A DNA stretch of 64,000 nt from Ctena decussata (taxonomy: Eukaryota > Mollusca > Bivalvia > Lucinida > Lucinidae), in assembly GCA_963989385.1 (NCBI GenBank), contig OZ022500.1, forward strand, positions 113,439,842 through 113,503,841, written 5' to 3'. The notes beneath the pieces were generated by a model that saw only the letters and a program-made list of their open reading frames with translations, had not been told where the DNA came from and ran no database searches. The first letter of the stretch is position 1, and each line of letters begins with the position of its first letter. Below are positions 23,765 through 36,215 of the stretch, in pieces. The position numbers were made by a program, and so were the translations under genes.

Positions 23765-25735
23765 ACAAAATTTTGCTATGATCAGAGAGTAATCTGAAAA
23801 GGAAACTCATTGGAAGGTACTCAGGTAACAAATATTTTATCAGAAAAAAATAATTTGATATCATTTTCCGTCCCATTGTCAATCGCAAAGACTTCCTTAA
23901 GCGTACGAAAACAGAAACGCATATACACGATAACACACAACAGGACTGCAAGAAGCTCGTTTTCTCTGGGTGAGTCATTCTCTTTTCAAAAATGTTCCTG
24001 TGTGGCTGGAATGAACAAGGATTCTTCTTCCTGCCCATACTGATGAACGCAAACACAGTTACCAGATGCGGCTGTGATTACACCTAAGGTAGCATTACAT
24101 GTAAAAGTAAGTCGGACAGGCATTGGCGTTTTACAGAAAATGTCGTGATGTGAGCTTGTGTTAATTCTCATCACAAATTTCCTTTCAGTCTCTTTAAATG
24201 TAGCTATAAATGCAATGAGAAGAGGCAAGCTTTGAGGTAGCTTTGCAATAAATATAGGGTAAAAAATGATTAGCAGTTTTATTGCTCGAGGGGAGCCGTA
24301 ATGAATATAGAACCACACTGTCCACCTGAATGTTTGTTACAAATAATCCGATGGATAAGCAGAGCTAACAAGTTACAAAAAGGTACGCAGCCTGAAAAGG
24401 GTGCATGGGTATTAACCGTAGTGTCCGCCTTTTTTACACGTAGGGACCAGTTTCGTGACTTCCTGTTTCATTCTATGGAATAATAATAATAATAACAATA
24501 ATAAACATCCAAAATGTTTCTACTTTGAAAGGAAAAATTTGCTTGTGTTGGTGCAAATTTTCCAAAATTGCCCCGTTTTAGCAGGGTGGTACAAAAGAAA
24601 ATAGAATCTATGGTGATCAGGACTTACCGAGGATAATCAAATATACTTAGGCTATGCTTGGACGAATGTGATTTTTTTTTTATTTGAAGTTGAGTTTGAG
24701 AAAAAGCACCAAGCAGCATATGTGGAAAGCGAAAGCTGAGATGAGCTTATTCATTCAAGCAGTCCCGTCCAAAGTAACGCATGTAGTCATCGAAAGTGAA
24801 GGGTCTAGTCTGAATGAACTGCCCGTAACTACAGGCAGATCCGAGTCTTAAGTTCGTTTTTGCACATAAGGTGCACAGAGGAGTGAAAAAGGTAAAGGTT
24901 TCTCATAGCCTAGTGGCCGCAGGAGCAGTGGCGGTAACAGGCCCACTCTATCTTGGGCACAGCATGAAAGGCGGAGCCCATCTCTCTTCTAATGCTGCTT
25001 TCTTCTTCCCTACTTCGATACACGTGCGAATGTGAACATGCGCGGACCCATATGAACCATGTGGGCGCGGGCGTTTAATCACAGAAGTCTGTAGAGAAAA
25101 CATGTCACAGAGGTGTTCAAGTTGGTTACTTACCTGAGGGAAACAAGTAAGCGAAGTGTGCAGGGCCTCAGTCAATACAACACATATTAAGCAATATTAA
25201 ACCATACAGTATATTTATGCAAGTTGTCTGTCATTATTGACAACACAATCAATCATTTTATCCATTTTCGGAATACCTGCTCGGGTGCTATTCAATCTAT
25301 CAATGGGCTATCATTCTCTCAAAGTAGGGCAATGGTAACTTCAGGTTGCCATGACAACCTACATTCTGGCCTGTTCATAGACGACCAAGAAAACAGAGGG
25401 GAAAATGGACAAAACCCTGCTTGTTTACACACTGAGCAGGCAACCAAGCAGTTGCCTTGTTATCTGCTGATCTAGGTTTTATGGACGGACAAATGGACAG
25501 AAAGACGGGATGGCTGATGGATGAATAACAATAATACACCCTAATCTGGTCGAATATCTGTAGGACACTAATAATGGATTGCCTTGTTGGATTTATTCTA
25601 AAAATGTAGCTGACAAATATCATCAAAATTAGAGGAGGTAAGTATCCAGTATCCATTTTTGATGAGGGTCGGTTTCCAAAAGCTATAAAAATTTAATCAA
25701 AGTGATAAATCATCAATATATTATTTTTTTATTTC
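23765..25735. other. Unannotated stretch
   Basis: Almost 2 kb without a recognisable domain, repeat family or RNA. ORFs are short and unsupported. A T run follows at about 25738-25757. Confidence 0.5.
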
Positions 25736-25868
25736 CGTTTTTTTTTTTTTTTTTTTGTTAATTCGTTCAATCTTATCCCATTAATGGCATCAGCAGTGTA
25801 TTAATTAAGGTATTTCCAAGTGAACTAAAAATTTTGTGGCATAAACACAACAAAATACTAAAACAAAA

Positions 25869-26136
25869 TTGATTGATTGATTGATTTATTGCTTAACGTC
25901 CACGGTAAACAACTATGATCATGTCGGGACGGTCAGTTAAACTAAACCCACTATTCCTGGGCAGGCTTGGACCTCCTAAGCGGTTAACCAGTACTAAGTG
26001 CACATACTTCGCCAGAAACTGACTACTGCCTTGAATCAGCGGAAGGAGAAACGAAAGTATGTGGCCAGACCGGGTTTCGAACCCAGGACCTCTGACCTAT
26101 GAGTCAGGTGCCCTACCGATTGCGCTAAGCGGCCCA
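25869..26136 (-). mobile_element. tRNA-derived SINE, minus-strand copy
   Basis: It is the complement of the same family as 19436-19706: head with box B (GGTTCGAAACC in minus reading), the GTTAACC central stretch, and a (CAAT)n tail at 25869-25885. Target duplication not resolved because the flanks are A-rich. Confidence 0.85.
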
Positions 26137-26149
26137 GCTAGAAAAAAAA

Positions 26150-26560
26150 TAATAATCTAAAAAAAAAAGAGTAAGATTGAAGTTGTTGCCATGGCAACGT
26201 CAATCATAACACGTTAATATATGAAAACATATCTGTGACTATCACATGTAAACATCAAATAACAGTTTAAACAAGTCAAATAAATAAAATGCAGAAATAC
26301 TGCGAAATACGTTAAAAATGTTTTAGAAATGTGATAGTTTTGAGGTTGTTACCATGGCAACGGCAACCTTACGGCGCTTTAAATATTACGTAAATTATAT
26401 ATTTTTTAAATACATCTAATAATAGATATTACAAATCAAATAAAGAAAATCCAGCATGAAATACTGCAAAAAACGTTATTTAAATGCTTTAAAAATGTGT
26501 TATTAGAAGTTGTTGCCATGGCAACAACAAACATACCACTCTTAAATTATTACTATTTTC
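26150..26560. repeat. Three ~163-bp tandem units each with an RFX X-box-like palindrome
   Basis: GTTGCCATGGCAAC stands at 26185-26198 and 26512-26525, and GTTACCATGGCAAC at 26347-26360; the spacings are 162 and 165 bp. The A/T-rich sequence between (ACATCAAATAA, AAATACTGC, AAACGTTA) is also shared. The palindrome fits the metazoan RFX consensus GTNRCC-RGYAAC. Confidence 0.7.
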
Positions 26561-26999
26561 GATAATTATTACAGTCATACATCCTATAATGATTTAAACA
26601 TTTATCTTTTATATGCTAGAAAAGTTTTTATATTTGATCTACAATGGTGTTCCTTTGACTTTTTCTATGTGTATTTTAGTTGTAAAAGGCTGAGTTATTG
26701 CCCTTTAGTACTCAGTAGTCTGACGTCATCAGTGTCAAATATTCACGAGCATAAACACTAATTAATATTGTCATAGTTTAACTTCATAAATACTCGATGC
26801 GTAGCCCAGAGGAAAAAATCCGCAAATGAATTTTTCCCCACTCCCCTTTTTTACCAAAATCTCCTGCTTGCTACCACACATTACAAATGACAGATTTTCT
26901 CAAAAATGAGCATCAGTACAGGAATAGAAATTATACTTCTTTTAATTAGAGTTACCTAACTAATTTTTTATGACAACAAAATTCATTTCTGACATGGGG

Positions 27000-27270
27000 C
27001 CAAAATCGGCCCTTATTGCACCTCGTCCTTTGGTATAGGTCTACTAGGCAATGCAACAGATCAAACTTCCAGCATCTGAGCCAAGTGGTTCTGAAGACGT
27101 TTAATATTTTCCTGTGTATTTCTATGATTCGAACTCAGAACACTCATGGGCAGGGCCATTTTGGACCCTGGTACCACCACTGAACAAACTTGGTAAATGA
27201 AAACGAGGCAATGCTACATAACAAATTTCAAAGATTTGTGTCAAGCGGCTCTGAAGAAAAATATTTTGAA
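27000..27270 (-). repeat. Family-3 monomer fragment
   Basis: Same words as 20770-21345 (GCATCTGAGCCAAGTGGTTCTGAAGA). It directly abuts 27279-28046, which carries the monomers in the other orientation. Confidence 0.6.
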
Positions 27271-27278
27271 TATTTTTA

Positions 27279-28046
27279 GCTCACCTGAGCCTTTTGCTCA
27301 GGGTGAGCTGTTGTGATAACCCAGTCCGTCGTCCGTTGTGCGTCGTCCGTCGTCAACAATTTGCTTTAAATGACATCTTCTCTAAAACCGCTAGGCCTAG
27401 GGCTTTGATATTTGGTATGAAACATTGTCTAGTGGACCTCTACCAAGTTTGTTCAAACGGTGGCCCCAGGGTCCAAAATGGCCTTGGGGCAGGGGGTCTT
27501 GGGTTCTAAACTAAAATATTCTTAAAAACCTTCTTCTCCAGAACTGCTTTGCTCAGATGCTTGAAATTTGGTATGTAGAATTGCCTAGTGGTCATCTACC
27601 ATGTTTGTTCAAATTGTGGCCCAGGGTCTAGATGGCCCAGGGGCAGGGAACCCAGGTTTGAAACATAGAAATACGTAGAAAAATATTCAAAAATCTTCTA
27701 CTTCAGAACTGCAAGGCTTAGATGCTTGAAATTTGGTATGCAGCATTGCCTAGTGGTCCTTTGCCGAGTTTGTTCAAATGATGGCCCCAGGGTCCGTAAT
27801 GCCCCCGCCCAGAGGGTCCTTTGTTCGAACCATAGAAATACATAGAAAAATATTCAAAAATCTTCTTCTTCAGAACCGCAAGGCTCAGACGCTTGAAATT
27901 TGATTGGTAGCATTGCCTAATAGTCCTTTACCAAGATTGTTCAAATGATGCCCCCAGGGTCCAAAATGGCCACTTGGCATGGAGTGCAAAGTTCGAACCA
28001 TAGAAATGCAAAGAAAAATATTCAAAAATCTTCTTCTTCAGAATTT
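27279..28046 (+). mobile_element. Helentron-like family 3, 5' end plus ~165-bp monomers, 3' truncated
   Basis: It begins TTTTTAGCTCACCTGAGCC, the 5' terminus also seen (in complement) at 34019 and 60956. A hairpin (CTCACCTGAGC pairing with GCTCAGGGTGAG) and CGTCCGT words follow. Four or so monomers then share GCTTGAAATTTGGTATG and TTTGTTCAAAT. No 3' terminal hairpin is found, so the copy is truncated. Confidence 0.6.
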
Positions 28047-29039
28047 GGTATGTAGCATGGGTCTGAAAAGTGAGCTGGGTATTTATTAGAGAGGGGCATT
28101 TATTAGGAAAAAATATGGTATGCATAGTAAGTATTTTGTCTCTTAAAATTGGAACATAAATGTCATTTTTCAGAATAGAGACATCTGCATTAATATCATA
28201 TTTTGCATACTATATTTATCCTATAAAATGCATAGGGGACGTTGCATTTTAAGGGAGTTGGGATATGGGTGATATATTAAGAGCCTAAAATGTAGAACAT
28301 CAGCCACTGTCCAAATGCATCTAATAAACAGAATTAATGGAATTGGATATGCTTTCAGATGAAGTGGTTCTATTATTTTTCTTTTCTGGCTCTTCTCACT
28401 ACGGGTCAGCTCTTAAAGGAAAGAATTTGCTTCTCTAGGAGCAATTATTTTTCCTTGAAAAAATGGACCCCATTTGGCAGAGCTGTTTCCTGGAGAGAAG
28501 CAATCAGAAATTCATGTAATTCTCCTTTGTAAAATTGATGGAAAACGCGGAGATTGGCAATTCAATACAGTATAACATTATTTTTGGAAAAGATACAGGG
28601 GGCATTTATTAGTATCATTTAAATGTAAATTTCCTAAACCCATTTATGCCCAATGAAATATTTTATCCTTATCAAATAGATGAATCCATTTGTCAATCGA
28701 GGGCTGTCTGGTCAAGTTTATTTTCATCATTTTATTTCATTTGAAGGAAAAATACCCATTTGTCTAAAGCGAATGGTATAGACCTGTTTCGCAGCATCTG
28801 ATCTGTGTCAGCACGAGGGTGACAACATATTTTTTTAGAAGAAATAAGAAAAATATTTCACAGCTCTAAATTTAATAATGAAAAATCCTTGCTGAATATG
28901 TGTACATAAAGTTAATTGAAACAGACAGGCCAAATGCCTTTTAATCTTTCACTATCTTCTTTTGGGGTTACAGGCTAGCTGTAATGATAATTCATTTGAC
29001 ATGCTAATAGATTGTAGAAAAGAGGTTTTGTTATGAAAT
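28047..29039. other. Unannotated A/T-rich stretch
   Basis: Nothing recognised except the short word shared with about 10160. Confidence 0.5.
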
Positions 29040-29690
29040 CTCTGCAATAGGTGATAGAGTGTATAGGTAGGGACAGACCCGATCACTATGTTTCGCCAGC
29101 TTTGTAAACTGTTATATCTTTAAATGTTCGTATTCAAATTTTTCTTGTAACAGCTCACAAACATTTTGTAGACGAAATTAGAAATCTGTTTAATTTCCAA
29201 ACTTCTGCATACATTATAGTTTATAAGTATTTCATGATGCATGATTGTGCAACATAATTTTACTATTTGCAGAGCATGCGAAATAAAATACTGTAAGTAA
29301 GGACAGACCCAATTGATTAGTTTTGCAAGCCTTGTAAATCGTTATATATGTAAATGCATATCCAAATGTTCTTGTGAGAGCTTACAAACATTTCTGTGTT
29401 GTAGGCCTTATTAAAATGGCTCGCAAAATTTACAGTCTGCTATATCATTATTTTAATTCATAAAATTCTGTACTCATTATACTTACAAATTATTGTATGA
29501 TTACGTTACACAGTTGTACAATTTGCAGAGAAAGCGAAACACTATAGGGACAGACCCGACCACTATGTTTCGAAAGCTTTGTAAACTGTTATTTATCTAA
29601 ATGTTCGTATCTAAATGTTCTTGTAACAGCACAAAAGTTTTGTAGTCAAGATGAGACATCTGCTTACACTATTTCTTCAAACCTCAGCAA
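29040..29690. repeat. Three ~240-bp degenerate tandem units
   Basis: GGGACAGACCC-type words at about 29071, 29302 and 29548 are each followed by GCTTTGTAAA(C/T)(T/C)GTTAT. The block is related to 36000-36110. Confidence 0.6.
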
Positions 29691-30356
29691 GGTGATATTG
29701 CACTTATGATACTCTTTGAGCTTCGCTTGATATGTGCCATGCGCATCTCGGTCAGTAGTGTTGTGGGGACCGCAACAGCAGGTGCACGCTTGTCTGGACA
29801 TTGGTTCCGCCACGTGAACCTGTGTCGCTGGTCCCCAAGCGGCATTTCGTGGCAATGCATTGAGATGCAGATGACACATGATAGCGGCGGTTTTTTGTGC
29901 CATTTAAAGCTAAATCTGTGACTGCAAAAATAATTTTGCTTTTTATTCGTACACTATTTCTTAATGTATGTTGTATATCAGTAATGACATAGAATAATGA
30001 ATTTTCCCTTATTAAACTTGACACACTTTTTTGTGATTTTTGTAAATGTATACAGCCTACTTGGTGCTTCAGGATTTATTTATTTCTTAAGGTTCCATCC
30101 CCCGTGGAACAACATGAACATGAGAATGAAGAATGATACCAAACAATTTTCTGTTTATCAATTCTAGTATTTCACAGTATAATATTTCAAATCACTTGTA
30201 TGTTGTTTGATAACGTTTGCAATTTTGGGATACAGATTTAAAAAAGTCATATGACTTCTTTCTGAATCCCTTTTGTATATTGTATTCTTGTTTGTATTGC
30301 CCATCTAATAATGTCAAAATGTTGCTTATACAAATAAAATACTGTTTACACTAATT

Positions 30357-31057
30357 ATAATATCAGTTTTAAGTCAAGTTTTGACCATTGTCTACACATG
30401 AGCTCCTGAATTGATACTAAATCATGGTCAAAGTGGCCTAATTTAAACATTCCGAAGAGTTAGAGCACTGGTTATGATCAGATGGCCATGACCTCATCTT
30501 CAAGGTCACGGTCAAGGTTAGACTAAACAGAGTTTAATCATAGATTTCACATAATCAGTCAGCAGAAGTTTTAACAAATATGTATGTTTCTGTTAGTAAA
30601 TCAATGCTTAATATGCATATAATGACCTTGACCTTGATTTGAAGGTCACCAATACATTTAGAAGTCAGTATTTTACAATACACTTTTCTATAGCCTTTAA
30701 GTTTAATCCAATTCTGTTTCATTATGTTTGGCTAATGCTGACCTTCAGACCAAGGTCAAGGTCATTTTATGCATATTAAACATTGATTTTCAAATGAAAA
30801 CACTCAGATTTGGTACATTTCTGCTGACTGATTATGTGAAATCTATGATTAAACTCTGTTTAGTCTAACCTTGACCTTGACCTTGAAGATGATGCCATGG
30901 CCATTTAATCGTGATGTCATGGCCATTTAAAGTTAACTACTGTTCTAATTCTTCGTAATGTTTAATTAAGGCCACTTTGGGCACACTTTCATATCAATTT
31001 AGGAGCTAATGTGTAGACAATGATCAAAACTTGACTTGAAATTGACATTATGTCTTA
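30357..31057. mobile_element. Fold-back element, ~0.7 kb
   Basis: The arm 30370-30580 is an inverted imperfect copy of 30820-31050. CAAGTTTTGACCATTGTCTA pairs with TAGACAATGATCAAAACTTG, and AGACTAAACAGAGTTTAATC pairs with its complement near 30850. The related sequence at about 36110-36125 lacks it. No protein. Confidence 0.65.
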
Positions 31058-32066
31058 CTGTGACCTTGAAACAAAGGTCAAGGTCACCTTAATCAACAGT
31101 GTGCACTCTCCAAACGATAAACTGATGTTAGTTTGGTAAGAAGTGATCCATCGGTTCTAGAGATATGTTAGATTATATTAAATTCAAAGTACCAAAATTA
31201 ATGAAAATTGACAGTGTCTCTAAAAGAAATTCTGCAGACATAAGATTTTACTTTGAAAGGTAGAAATTGAGAAAAGATGTCCCCTAAGACATTATTTTAA
31301 CTCATAAAAGAAGGTATATATGAATGCCATTAAATTTGAAGGAGAAATATAGCTTATAATATGACTCCCCTGGTTCATGCTGATTTACCCCACCCACATT
31401 ATTAACCCCATAATTCCAAAAGTAGGGCTTACGGAGCTTAACCACTATTGATTCAGTATAGCGGACACTTCATGCTAATCATCAGCTGAAAATAAAACGT
31501 TTTGCTCTTGGGCAGAAAAAGGGCCTTATGGGTACCGCCCTTTGATTCCCAAACATTCTGCATTCAGAATGTGACGTCTTAAACATCGCTTGTCTTTTGT
31601 AAATTTAAATTTACCCAATACCAAAAGTGTTAGTTCTTCCAGTTACAGTGCAAAAGATGTTGAGTGTTTCAGATATTCCTTTTCTCCAAAACACATGGAC
31701 ACGCCAAACTAACAAGACAAAAACTGGTAGAACTAGTCCACTGTTGCGAATTTGTTATGCTTACTTTGTGTGCGTTTCTTTTGGCGTTCAGTATAGTTCA
31801 CCGTATCATGTTTGACAGCATTGCTTCTTTTATTGTACTTCAATGAGTTGAGCGTCAGACTAAATGACTGCTACATCCTCCTTCGTAAATCTGTTACGGA
31901 TGCGAACGATAAGTGCCCGATAACCCATGTCTTTGGCAGGGTCCACCGTGGTCCAGCTCCTGTATTACATTTCCTCTTGTTTCAGATTGTCATTGATCGA
32001 GTTTTTTTTTTTTCACCAGATGTTTATAGTTGCAGAACTGAAAATTTCCTAAGTTGCAAATTAAAA
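31058..32066. repeat. Duplicated block H1 (partner of 36124-37140)
   Basis: It runs parallel to 36124-37140 with high similarity, including two short frames that are identical bar a few residues. H1 continues at 34021-34145 after the inserted element. Confidence 0.8.
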
Positions 32067-34019
32067 CAAGAGGGCCATGAGGCCCTGAATCGCTCACCTG
32101 AACAATTGGCAAGGTGGCATTTACTTATCATGTCTGAAATTGTCAAATTATGAGTTTTGGGTCAAAAGTCAAAGAATGACCTTGACCACTTGTACTCATA
32201 AATCTTCATGTACTCATTAAGACAACCATATATACCATTTTTAGGGCCAAAATCATCAAAAGTTTCCATGAAATCTTATGTTCTAGCATTTTCCCATATT
32301 TGTCCATGCCACAAAAAAGGTCAAGGTAAACCCAAGGTCATCATTTGAACAGTCTTGGTGGTACTCTAGTACTCCATGCTATTTACCAAGTTTCAAGGCC
32401 ATAGGTGTATTGGTTCTGGAGTAGAAAGATATTAAAGATTTATACCATAAGTGGTAATGGTGGCCAAGTTGGTCATCTGACCTGGACCGTTTGAACAAAT
32501 TTTCATTCAATCAACCCCTGGAGGCTCTGTATGAAATGTGTTCACAATTGGCCCTTTGGCTTTTGAGGAAATGGTTGAAAATGTCAAAATATGAGCGATC
32601 TGGATCAAAGGTAAAAAATGACCTTGACCTCTTGTACTCATAATTCTTCATGAACTCATTAAGACAACTGTATGTACCAATTTTTTAGGCCAAAATCATC
32701 AAAACTTTCCATGAAATCTTATGTTCTACCATTTTCCCATATTTGACCTTGCTGTAAAAGGTCAAGGTCAACACAAGGTCATAATTCAACAATCTTGAAA
32801 GTACTCAAGTACCCAATGCTACATACAAAGTCTCGAGGCCATCGGTCAATTGGTTCTGGAGAAAAGATTTTTAAAGGTGTTTACCATATATGGGCGTGGC
32901 GGCCATGTTGGTCATGTGTCCAGGACCGTTAGAAAATTTTTTCATTCCCTCAACCCCTCGAGGCTCTGTATGAAATTTGGTTTCAATTGGCCCAGTGGTT
33001 TTAGAGCAGATAGTTTGAAATTGTCAAAATTTGAGATTTCTTAGTCAAAGGTCAAAATATGACCTTGACCTCTTGTACTCACAAATCTTCATGTGCTCAT
33101 TAAGATGATTGTATATACCAATTATCAGGCCAAAATCTTCAAAACTTACCATGAAATCTCATGTTCTAGCATTTGCCGATATTTGACCTTGCCGTAAAAA
33201 GGTCAAGGTCAACCCAGGGACATAATTTGAACAAGCTTGATAGTACTTGAGTACCCAATGCTACATACCAACTTTCAAGGCAATCGGTCAACTGGTTCTG
33301 GAGAAGAAGATTTGTAAAGGTTTTTACCATATATGGGCGTGGTGGCCAAGTTGGTCATGTGACCTGGATCATATGAACAAATTTTCATTCCCTTAACCCC
33401 TGGAGGAGCTATATGAAATTTGGTTACAATTGGCCTAGTTGTTTTTGAGGAGATTGTTTGATATTGTCAAAATATGAGAGTTCTGGGTCAAAGGTCAAAG
33501 AATGACCTTGACCTCTTGTACTCATAAATCTTCATTTAGTCATTAAGATGACTGTATGTACCAATTTTTAGGCCAAAATCTTCAACAGTTTCCAAGACAT
33601 CTTATGTTGCAGCATTTTGCCATATAAAAGCATAAGGAAGCAAATTTGACCTTACTATAAAAAAGGTCAAGGTCAACCCAAGGTCATAATTTGAACAATC
33701 TTGGTAGTACTCGTGTACCCGATGCTACATACCAAGTTTCAAGGCTATCGACCTATTGGTTCTGGAGAAGAAGATTTTTTCAGGTTTTTACCATATATGG
33801 GCATGGCGGCCATGTTGGTCATGTGACCAGGACCGTTTGAACAACTTTTCGTTCCTAAGGTCCCAGGAGGCTCTATATGAAATTTGGTTACAATCGGCCC
33901 AGCGGTTTCAGAGGAGAAGTCGTTTGAAAGTGTGGACGGACGACGGACGGACGACGGACGACGGACAACGGAGCCTTACCATCCTATAAGCTCCCCCGGA
34001 GCCGCTGGCTCAGGTGAGC
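32067..34019 (-). mobile_element. Non-autonomous Helentron-like element, complete copy
   Basis: In minus reading the 5' end is TTTTTAGCTCACCTGAGCC and the 3' end is TCAGGTGAGCGATTC, hairpin AGGGCC-TCAT-GGCCCT, CTTG, host TT. Inside are about four ~450-bp monomers and, near the 5' end, an array of ACGGACG words. The duplicate block at 37131-37160 (AGTTGCAAATGTAAAAATG) is the same host sequence without the element, so both boundaries are supported to within the A/T run. It could instead be read as a 5-bp TTTTA duplication if the element starts at GCTC. Confidence 0.8.
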
Positions 34020-34145
34020 TAAAAAGTTTTAAGGATAACTCTGAAACAAACGGTAACGGTGCATCAACTATCAACCATCAATTGAAGATACCAAATAGAT
34101 AGCAAGTAGCCTGAAAAATACAAGTACAAATGAACAAGAAAACAA

Positions 34146-36215
34146 ATGATGTTAGTTTGGTAAGAAGTGATCCATCGGTTCTAGAGATATGTTAGATTAT
34201 ATTGAATTCAAAGTACCAAAATTAATGAAAATTGACAGTGTCTCTAAAAGGAATTCTGCAGACATAAGATTTTACTTTGAAAGGTAGAAATTGAGAAAAG
34301 ATGTCACCAAAGACATTATTTTAATTCATAAAGGAAGGTGTATATGATTGCCATGAAATTTGAAGGAGAAATATAGCTTATAATATGACTCCCCTGGTTC
34401 ATGCTGATTTACCCCACCCACTTTAATAACCCCATTATTCCAAAAGTAGGGCTTACGGAGCTTAACCACTATTGATTCAATATAGCGGACACTATAGGCT
34501 AATCATCAGTTGAAAATAAAACATTTTTTTTTTCATTCCCTCAACCCCTCGAGGCTCTATATGAAATTTGGTTTCAATTGGCCCAGTGGTTTTAGAGCAG
34601 ATAGTTTGAAATTGTCAAAATTTGAGATTTCTGGGTCAAAGGTCAAAGAATGACCTTGACCTCTTGTACTCATAAATCTTCATGTACTCATTAAGATGAT
34701 TGTATATACCTTTTTTTATACCAAAATCTTCAAAACTTACCATGAAATCTCATGTTCTAGCATTTCCGATATTTGACCTTGCCGTAAAAAAGGTCAAGGT
34801 CAACCCAGGGTCATAGTTTGAACAATCTTGATAGTACTTGAGTACCCAATGCTACATACCAAGTTTCAAGGCCATCGGTCTACTGGTTCTGGAGAAGAAG
34901 ATTTTTAAAGGTTTTTTACCATATATGGGCGTGGTGGCCATGTTGGTCATGTGACCTGGACCGTATGAACAAATTTTCATTCCCTCAACCCCTGGAGGAT
35001 CTATATGAAATTTGGTTACAATTGGCTTAGTTGTTTTTGAGGAGATTGTTTGATATTGTCAAAATATGAGAGTTCTGGGTCAAAGGTCAAAGAATGACCT
35101 TGATCTCTTGTACTCATAAATCTTCATGTACTCATTAAGATGACTGTATGTACCAATTTATAGGCCAAAATCTTCAACAGTTTCCAAGATATCTTATGTT
35201 GCAGCATTTTGCCATATAAAAGCATAAGGAAGCAAATTTGACCTTGCCGTAAAAAAGGTCAAGGTCAACCCAAGGTCATAATTTGAAAATTCTTGGTAAT
35301 ACTCGCATGCCCGATGCTACATACCAAGTTTCAAGGCCATCGGCCTATCGCTTCTGGAGAAGAAGATTTTTCTAGGTTTTTACCATATATGGGCGTGGCG
35401 GCCATGTTGGTCATGTGACCACGACCGTTGGAACAACTTTTCGTTCCTAAGTTCCCTAGAGGCTGCATATGAAATTTGGTTATAATTGGCCCAGCGGTTT
35501 CAGAGGAGAAGTCGTTTGAAATTGTGGACGGACGACGGACGGACGGACAACGGACGACGGACGACGACGGACGACGGAGCCTTACCATCCTATAAAAAGG
35601 GGCTTAATTGGGTAAAAAATTTACGATTTTTTTTTCAAAAGTTAATCAGGTCATCTACACCCTAGGTAGTATCTTCCTGCAAGACTCACGAACATGGATG
35701 CACGCACGCACGGATATGCAAATGTCATTACTATAGTCATATCGGGTGACAAAAATACCTGTTGAAACAAATATATTTCTTTTCTTTTTCTTCTTCTTGC
35801 CAAACAGAATTATAGATCTAACCTCATTCAAAATAAAACACAAAGAATTTGCTGGATGCATGAAGTGTAAAACTTGATACTGTGGACATCTGGATAATAA
35901 TTAACTATGGAAAGTGGTATTAGATAATGATGACAGCTAGCTGAAAACCACAAGATTATTCTAAGGATTTATTGCCTCCCAAACCGGGAGAATTTCAAGC
36001 AATAGGTGATAGAGTGTATAGTGCTTCGCATGCTCTGCAAATTGAAGAACTGTGTAGCTCAGTCATGCATCATACAATAATTGATAACTATAATTTGTAC
36101 ATTTGTGATATTATAATTCTTACTGTGACCTTGGAACAATGGTCAAGGTCACCAAAATTTAATCAACAGTTTGCACTCTCCCAACGGTGAACCCATGTTA
36201 GTTTGGTAAGAAGTG
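34146..36215 (+). repeat. Duplicated block, inverted partner of 15470-17515
   Basis: Composed of piece A (34146-34525) and piece B (34526-36215). Piece B includes a 5'-side portion of the ~450-bp monomers and the CGGACGA array. A T run marks the A/B join at 34516-34527. Confidence 0.8.

Noticed and set aside
26150..26560. Evenly spaced palindromes resembling a CRISPR array
   Set aside because: Eukaryotic context, ~163-bp homologous units rather than unique spacers, no cas genes.
31627..32153. Short frames repeated at 36697-36916
   Set aside because: Part of blocks H1 and H2; the frames are short and shifted between copies.
32061..34025. TTTTA as a true 5-bp target duplication of the 32067-34019 element
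   Set aside because: Possible at this locus, but the copy at 16455-18378 shows only an added TT and the TTTTTA is shared by all full 5' ends, so insertion into a T run is simpler.
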